A model generated the notes under the pieces. That model was not told the DNA's origin. It ran no database searches and saw only the letters and a list, made by a program, of their open reading frames with translations. A program made the position numbers and the translations under genes. Below, one piece after another: positions 58,467 to 64,000 of a stretch of 64,000 bases of DNA (within the stretch, counting starts at the first letter, position 1; each line of letters begins with the position of its first letter). Source of the stretch: Marisa cornuarietis (Eukaryota; Mollusca; Gastropoda; Architaenioglossa; Ampullariidae); NCBI GenBank assembly GCA_004794655.1, contig SMMW01000025.1, forward strand, positions 1,195,001 through 1,259,000, written 5' to 3'.

Positions 58467-60922
58467 TCTTCTGTCAAAGACAATTCATTAGCTGAGCACC
58501 TTACGAGATTTTTGTATCTTTTCCTTCAATACGTACATCAGTTTACCTCAGACTTCAGTCTCTATCTAAGCTGAGGCAAACCAAAGATCAGCCTCTTTAG
58601 AAAACTAAGCCATACGAAAATCTATTACATTTGATTTGTATTCCTCACTGTTTTTCAATTTGCGATTTCTCGAGCATTTCGTGACCATATTAATGCCTAT
58701 TGAGATAATGCATTTTTACTGAATCCGATTTCCTAGTGTCAATACTGATATTTCGGAAAAATATTTCCCCAATCTCTTGTGAAAGATAAAAAAAACAACC
58801 AAACAAACAAAAATAATACAGTTAACCAGAAGTTCTACACAGCCTACAGTTTCGCTAAAGCGAGGGACTGCAGGGAAAATAAAATGAACGCAGGCCTTTC
58901 CTCTCTGGGGAGATGCAATAAATAACATCCTTCTCTGAGCTTGCGATATTTTACACTCATTTTTATCCTGCAGAGGCGTTTCTCTTCTCCTTCCAGTAGC
59001 TGCGGAAGCATTGCCTTCCCGGTCCAGAAATGGCCGAGGAAAGCGTCCATTCTGTCAAATGAAGGTAATTTATCGCCCCTTTTATGTTCCTTCAAATGCT
59101 GATTTTAGGTACTAGCCAGTGAAGGAGAATGATAATGCGCAGCAAGAAGAGGGCCAGCAAAGCCTTTATTATAATTTGTACGAACTCACGCACAAAAATA
59201 CCCACGAAAGACCCCTTAAAAGTTTCAACCAAAGTCAAAGCAAGACGCAAATATTGAAAGATTTATCTTCCTTTCACCGTAGCTAAAAGTATGAGCGCTC
59301 TATCATCTTGGACATGGACTTTCGCGGGACTTATCCTACCAGCCTCTTATTTAGCTCTGCTTTGACCGTTCTCTGGATAGTCTTATTTCCTCTACTAACT
59401 CACGTGGGCGTTGGACTACAAAAAAATAAAAAAAAATGCCATAGCATTAAATTTTCGGGGTGTTCGTAAAATAGGGTAAGTCCTGTGCTACCGAATTTCG
59501 TTCCGTTCTTCAAATTGTGTCGCTACAATAGATCATCTTCTGCCTGGCTTGGCAGGGAATAAATAGACCCAATATTGCCCCCCTATGTCTTGTCTGGTAT
59601 GCACAGAATGGAGACTTCTTCGCACATGTCTTGCAGGAGCGTCATACCGCTGGCACAGGCAGCCAGCCGGTCACGTGGGGTCTAACTCGGCCAGCATGGC
59701 CAATTTATTGGCTGGCACATAAATACTTTCACTTTGTAACAGTGTATGTCGTAAAGACCAGACCCTGAAGCAAGAGGTGCGATACTTGAGGCACAGCTAC
59801 TGAATGAGAGACAGTTACAAAAAGGAGTGACTCGCACTTCTAACTTGGGTGAAAAATTAATTCGCTACTTCTAATTCAAAGTACTTCATAAAGTTTTGCA
59901 TTCCTTGGATTATAGTTGAATTTTCTATAGATAATACAATATAATGACAAACATAAAATATAAATTATTATCCTTCATGATAAATAACAACGGCATGGTG
60001 TAAGTTTCTTTCTGTCCTAAAACTATTTTGTCGAGAGGTCATTTCTTCGAAAAATGAAAGTGATCTATCTTTCAAAAAATATTCAGGTGTGTGTTTAAGA
60101 TCTCATTAGTGATTGAGCGATAAATATTAGCAGAGTACTTTGATGGAAACTTTTTTCATAAGCTTTTATGTAAAGGTCAGCAGACGACATAGCCCTAGAA
60201 AAAACGTGATCTCCACTGTGGGGCTTAGAATGAAGATTAGGATATAAGGCCTCGGAGTAAAAATTATACGTTTATAAATTGTTAGATGTTTGCTTTTATT
60301 TCTCATACTACCTGGTTTCTCCCCACCTCGTCTACTGAAAGTCTTTGCCTGCGTAAATAAGACTTATTACATAAAACACAAACAAGGAAGTTTTGATGCT
60401 TTAATACTTTGGAAAGCGAGGTCTGCTTAGGACAAGGGATTTACTGTGGAGTTTACCTTTTGTTTTTTTTGCAAGCATCTCTTGTGTGTTGAAGTGCAGA
60501 CTCGGATTTCATCGAGGGAGAATATAGGCGGCCACGATGACGAAATGAAAGCCCACCAATAAATCTCTTAAGCTTGGCTTGCAACTCAAACTATAATCAA
60601 ATAAAATGAGCCTGGAAAACGGCCAGCACTCTTGTTCCAATATTGTGTTAACGGAAAGCCTACTCATTATTTCTTTCTGGCAAGTGAATACTGGCATGAC
60701 GATTTCCGGTTCGGGATGGGAAGCGATCATAGCTGGCCACAGAACGACGAAAGCTCTTGCAAAGAAAAAAAAGGAAAGAAAGGAAAATACAGCAATGCAG
60801 GTCGGGAAAAGTGTTGACAATGAACACTGCTGTATAGCACACTATAACATAAGTCCTAAAAAAATCAAACGTGGGTATAATGTGGCTTGTCTTTCTCGAC
60901 AAAAGTATTAGCTCCGAGCAAA
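58467..60922. other. unassigned stretch with one promoter-like palindrome
   Basis: Mostly AT-rich, extremely so at 59930-59990. The patch at 59670-59725 carries CACGTG, a paired CCAAT palindrome and a TATA-like box (separate entry). No exon recognised. Confidence 0.5.
59672..59725 (+). promoter_or_regulatory. candidate regulatory patch: E-box, inverted CCAAT pair, TATA-like box
   Basis: TCACGTGG lies at 59671-59678. GCCAATTTATTGGC at 59699-59712 places two CCAAT boxes head to head with a two-base spacer. CATAAATAC follows at about 59718. The order is promoter-like for the plus strand, but no start codon opens more than a few codons within the next 150 bp. It may serve a distant first coding exon or be chance. 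Confidence 0.22.
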
Positions 60923-60933
60923 TGTACTTAGAC
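60923..60933 (+). repeat. left target-site duplication of the SINE
   Basis: TGTACTTAGAC directly precedes the SINE tail. Its partner TGTACTGAGGC lies at 61202-61212, with 9 of 11 bases identical. Confidence 0.55.
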
Positions 60934-61201
60934 ATAAAGGTAAAGGTAAAAGGTAAAGGTCATCCCATAACCTTTTCAGGTCGTTGGGGAGTGAGGTGTT
61001 AGAGACCCCACTTTAACATGAGGGTGGTGCCAATCTCCTCTCCCTCGCTGTCTTACCTTCCCCAACCCTCTGTGGAGTCAGGTACCCATTCCCGTCAGCT
61101 GGGTCGACTGGGGAAAGTATGCTGTGCTTATCGGGAATTGAACCAGCGCGCTCTAGGTTCGGACGCCAGCGCTCTAACCACTCGGCCATCTGCTTCCCCT
61201 T
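60934..61201 (-). mobile_element. tRNA-derived SINE, minus strand
   Basis: Read on the minus strand from 61200, it starts with a tRNA-like head of the class II (Ser/Leu) look. The A box TGGCCGAGTGG is at 61178-61188 and the B box GGTTCAATTCC at 61134-61144, 33 bp apart, so RNA polymerase III could once have transcribed it. The body on the plus strand contains TACCCATTCCCGTCAGCTGG at 61083-61102, a block resembling a conserved SINE body motif seen in many invertebrates. The 3' tail is (CCTTTA)n-like, seen as AAAGGTAAAGGT near 60937-60960. Flanks TGTACTTAGAC (60923) and TGTACTGAGGC (61202) match at 9 of 11 bases and are a plausible target-site duplication. A LINE-mobilised, non-autonomous insertion. 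Confidence 0.85.
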
Positions 61202-61212
61202 TGTACTGAGGC
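61202..61212 (+). repeat. right target-site duplication of the SINE
   Basis: TGTACTGAGGC directly follows the tRNA-like head end of the SINE and pairs with the copy at 60923-60933. Confidence 0.55.
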
Positions 61213-64000
61213 ATTAATTCGTGCTGCACATGGCATTGCAGTGCATTTCACCTAGTTAAGAGACAGGGTGTTCTAACCCAGAAAGAAACAAAGTGCTACG
61301 CAGGCTCTCAAAAACTTAAAGTACAATTTTAAGGATAGTTGAAAAATTAATGAGCAGAAAGAAATGTTTAATAATCTGGAAAAGAAGGATTTGAATTTCA
61401 GTTCCAGCATGATTTTCCCCCTCATTTGCACAAAGACGTGTCATTACCTGTTTTCAATGGCACTGGAGGAGACAGCTCTCGAAATTGTATGTATTACTGC
61501 TTGAGTTGTTTGTTATTTTGGTGACCATTGTATGGGCAAGTGCTTTCTCTTTTAGTCGTCCCTGTGCGGAACTATGACTTTTTATTTTTCAACCATTTCG
61601 TCCTAATTTTGGGTCGCCTACCGATCTCCTCTCCCTGCTGCCATAACTGTTTCAAGTTGTCACTACAGTCTGCTATTGACTAAGGGTCAAACAATTATGT
61701 CTAAATACAGTTTCTCCCTATCTTGTGACTACACAGATCCCAGCAGTCTCTTGATTATTTCATATAAACTTGTCTTGGGTATAAATTTATTTATGTTCGC
61801 CACCGACAGAACATTGAATTTACGACCTTTATATCTGAACTGTAACGGATCACAATCTCTACAGAGCATGGATGACTTCCACTTTATGACTTTTCACCTT
61901 TCCCGTCGTCTTTTGTACCTGACCTCGTAACGGCGCCTTTAGTCATTGGTACTATGGACTGCTGATTGATCTTTTCTGAGTTTGCCATGCAAGAAACAAC
62001 ACCTTTACGACCTGTAGATTGTAACTGTACAAGATCAACATCTTGGTTTATAAAGAAGATCTCATCCAGCAGACCAACGACTAAGTAACTGCAATGAGAG
62101 AGCCGCGGTAGGTAAGCTTGGGCCAGAGAGCAGCTCACAGATTATTTTTATTTTTTTTTTCTAACCAAAGAATTTACGAGAAGTCGATGTATCTAGAGAG
62201 CTTTCAATTAAGACTTCTCATGCTTTGTTACACTTATGGGTGGCGAACTGTCCCTGGTGGTCCGTTTATCTGCCTCTGAGAAAAGACTTTTGGACTCAAT
62301 TAGTTCCTGCTTTCGAGAGCTTCTTATTGGCACGATCGTAAATCATTTTGCTTTATCTTATTCTACTCTTGTATTCGCACCATCGGCATCATCATCATCA
62401 GCAGCAGCAGCAGTAGCAGGATTGTCGTCGTCATCGTCAAATAAGTTACGAAATTTCTGCATGGTCTGGTATAATGTGTCTGAAATTTTCACTCCCACTG
62501 CCAAAAGAATGAGAAAGAAAAACATATCAGGAGATACCCTCGGGCTGAATTCATTCTTAGCCTCGCATTTCGTGCACTTTGTCTCCTGGCTTCCAAAGTG
62601 CGTCGCATTCCAATGTACGCGCGAAAGGACGGGTGGGGGGTAGGGGGCTGGGGAATCAATTCAGTCAAAAAAATTGTCGCACAGGTTACATCTGGAAACT
62701 GACTGCGTCTGGCTGGAGGGCATGAGGGTAAGATTGATCCTGCCGGACAAAATGGTTTCTCTTTCCTCTGCGAGCCCTGGCGGGTTTTCTACCCCCAGAA
62801 AGACAGAGAGCAGGGAGCAAGGAATCTTTTGCACGATACTTGAAACAGAGGGAAGACTCTGAGGCGGAGTGATGGTTTTCATCAGCGATGTCCAGATCAG
62901 GTTTACGTTTGGATGGGAATAGGAAGGAAATTAGTTTGTACAGTTGAAATTGTAATCTGAAAATCCAATTAATCACATTCCTTGACCTATCGAACGCATT
63001 ATTCTTGATGCCTCCGTCTTCAGTTCTTTTCGCCAAAATTAAAAGAAAGAGGGAAGAATACGCAAGACATTAATTAGGTACCAGCAAAACACTACAGTGT
63101 TGATGCATGTGTCTGTATTATCTATATTTCCCGTCTTTTTGAGAACTGCTTACGTATTTGCATTTCGCACTTCAAGTATAAAGATGGCGCGGTGAGTGTG
63201 CTCTTTATTTTGAGCTGTCGATGCCATGTGTTCTATAAACGTGAAGTTTGGGTTTAGTAAACAGTGACACATGGTATTGTCAGTACAGGTAGGTTTTATT
63301 TTACCTTACCTTTTTTGTCTGTTTTTCTTTATTCCCTGCTTCCTTTCTTACGTTCTTGTTTCCTTTTAATTGCCTCTCTTGATGCCTTCATTCTAGTTCA
63401 ATGCATCCGTGACTCATCTTACACTACCCGTTCTTCTGTGTTGTTCTTCTGTACTTTCTCACTTTATTTTTTATCACTTCTACTACGTACCCGTTTCTGC
63501 TGCGGAATGAGTTTTAGTGACACTCATGGCGGATTATTTATTGCAAAAAGACTAGTGAACAATCTGAAAAGCCACGTCAGAAGATCTGTCTCCCTTTGTC
63601 TTCCTTTTAATACTCAAGTATACTTTGTGGGTCTGAAGCAAAAACTATTTTTTCTACCGGTATTGCGCGACTTAGGACAGAAAACATCCACAAGTCAATA
63701 TTAACAACTATTAAACCATGTTTCACAACACGTTTAACGACCATTGTCGGCATCAGAGCCCCCACTAAGCTAATAATCTTGGCATCGCGGCGATAAGATA
63801 CAAGAACGCAAGGTATTTTGCTGAGAAGACAGACATAGCAAAAAAGAGCAGAAGAGAGAGGCAGAGCATAAACAAGGGAAGCGTATAATAGAGAATTTTA
63901 TAAATCACGATCAGACCCAACAGAGCAGAAACCTAAAAAACAGAAGGCGGACGAAAATTGAAAAGGAGAAAACTGGGCCATGGAACTTTTATGCGCATCA
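61213..64000. other. unassigned right end
   Basis: A cluster of CAT, CAG and GTC triplets at 62386-62439 sits inside a 135-codon plus-strand frame (62236-62643) that is not believed to be a gene. AAGATGGCGCG|GTGAGT at 63182-63197 is discussed under findings. The frame at 63264-63704 is hydrophobic, lacks an ATG start and has no domain. Nothing else recognised. Confidence 0.5.
62386..62439. repeat. mixed CAT / CAG / GTC trinucleotide cluster
   Basis: Four CAT units, six CAG/TAG-like units and four GTC/GTCAT units lie within 54 bp, a low-complexity patch similar in style to 41178-41246. Confidence 0.9.

Noticed and set aside
61134..61188. Functional tRNA gene on the minus strand
   Set aside because: A and B boxes are present, but the arms do not close into a proper cloverleaf. 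The sequence continues into a SINE body and tail flanked by a duplication.
62236..62643. 135-codon frame as a gene
   Set aside because: It passes through a CAT/CAG/GTC cluster giving Ser and Ala runs; the rest lacks domain features and flanking signals.

Overview
The window looks like ordinary gene-poor nuclear DNA from an animal, most likely a lophotrochozoan and perhaps a gastropod mollusc. The reasons are its AT-rich background, dense long microsatellites ((TG)n, (GATA)n, (GAT)n, (GAAA)n), a decayed L2/CR1-type LINE, a tRNA-derived SINE of a kind common in invertebrates, and the lack of any continuous long coding frame. There are no operons, no rRNA, no intact tRNA, no CRISPR array and no prokaryotic gene organisation. 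The taxon is an inference; nothing here fixes the species.

No protein-coding gene can be named. The only recognisable protein homology is the broken reverse transcriptase of the LINE at 5950-7312. Any host genes must be split into short exons separated by long introns. I list the exon candidates with the best combined evidence (splice sites, start or stop, GC-rich third codon positions, promoter motifs). They are a promoter plus first coding exon at 7733-7960, a probable 3' coding exon ending in a stop at 35295-35400, another at 30191-30401 followed by an AATAAA signal, and weaker ones near 10130, 18278, 37920, 40865, 45627 (minus), 52593 and 54256. The first three each have about 74% G or C at third codon positions by hand count (25/34, 25/34, 51/69). 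If real, the two stop-bearing exons mean at least two plus-strand transcription units end here. Their partner exons were not identified.

Layout: 1-4960 is unassigned AT-rich DNA, then a (GAAA)n tract. 5950-7312 is the LINE relic. 7473-7552 is (TG)40, followed by the NRF1-type/TATA promoter candidate. 9906-10366 holds paired 10-bp palindromes (E-box and D-box types), a TATA box and a small Cys-rich frame, followed by a 33-bp minisatellite at 10455-10678. 13341-13575 is a 235-bp (GATA)n array. 15.7-19.7 kb is rich in TG and alternating GT/GC repeats and contains the CCAAT-rich candidate promoter/exon near 18 kb. 19.7-30 kb is largely featureless. 30-35.4 kb carries the two 3' exon candidates and a degenerate ~39-45 bp repeat at 34357-34553. 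37.9-51 kb is studded with CA, TG, CAT and GAT repeats. 51-60.9 kb is mostly plain sequence. 60934-61201 is a minus-strand tRNA-derived SINE with a plausible target-site duplication. 61.2-64 kb is unassigned.
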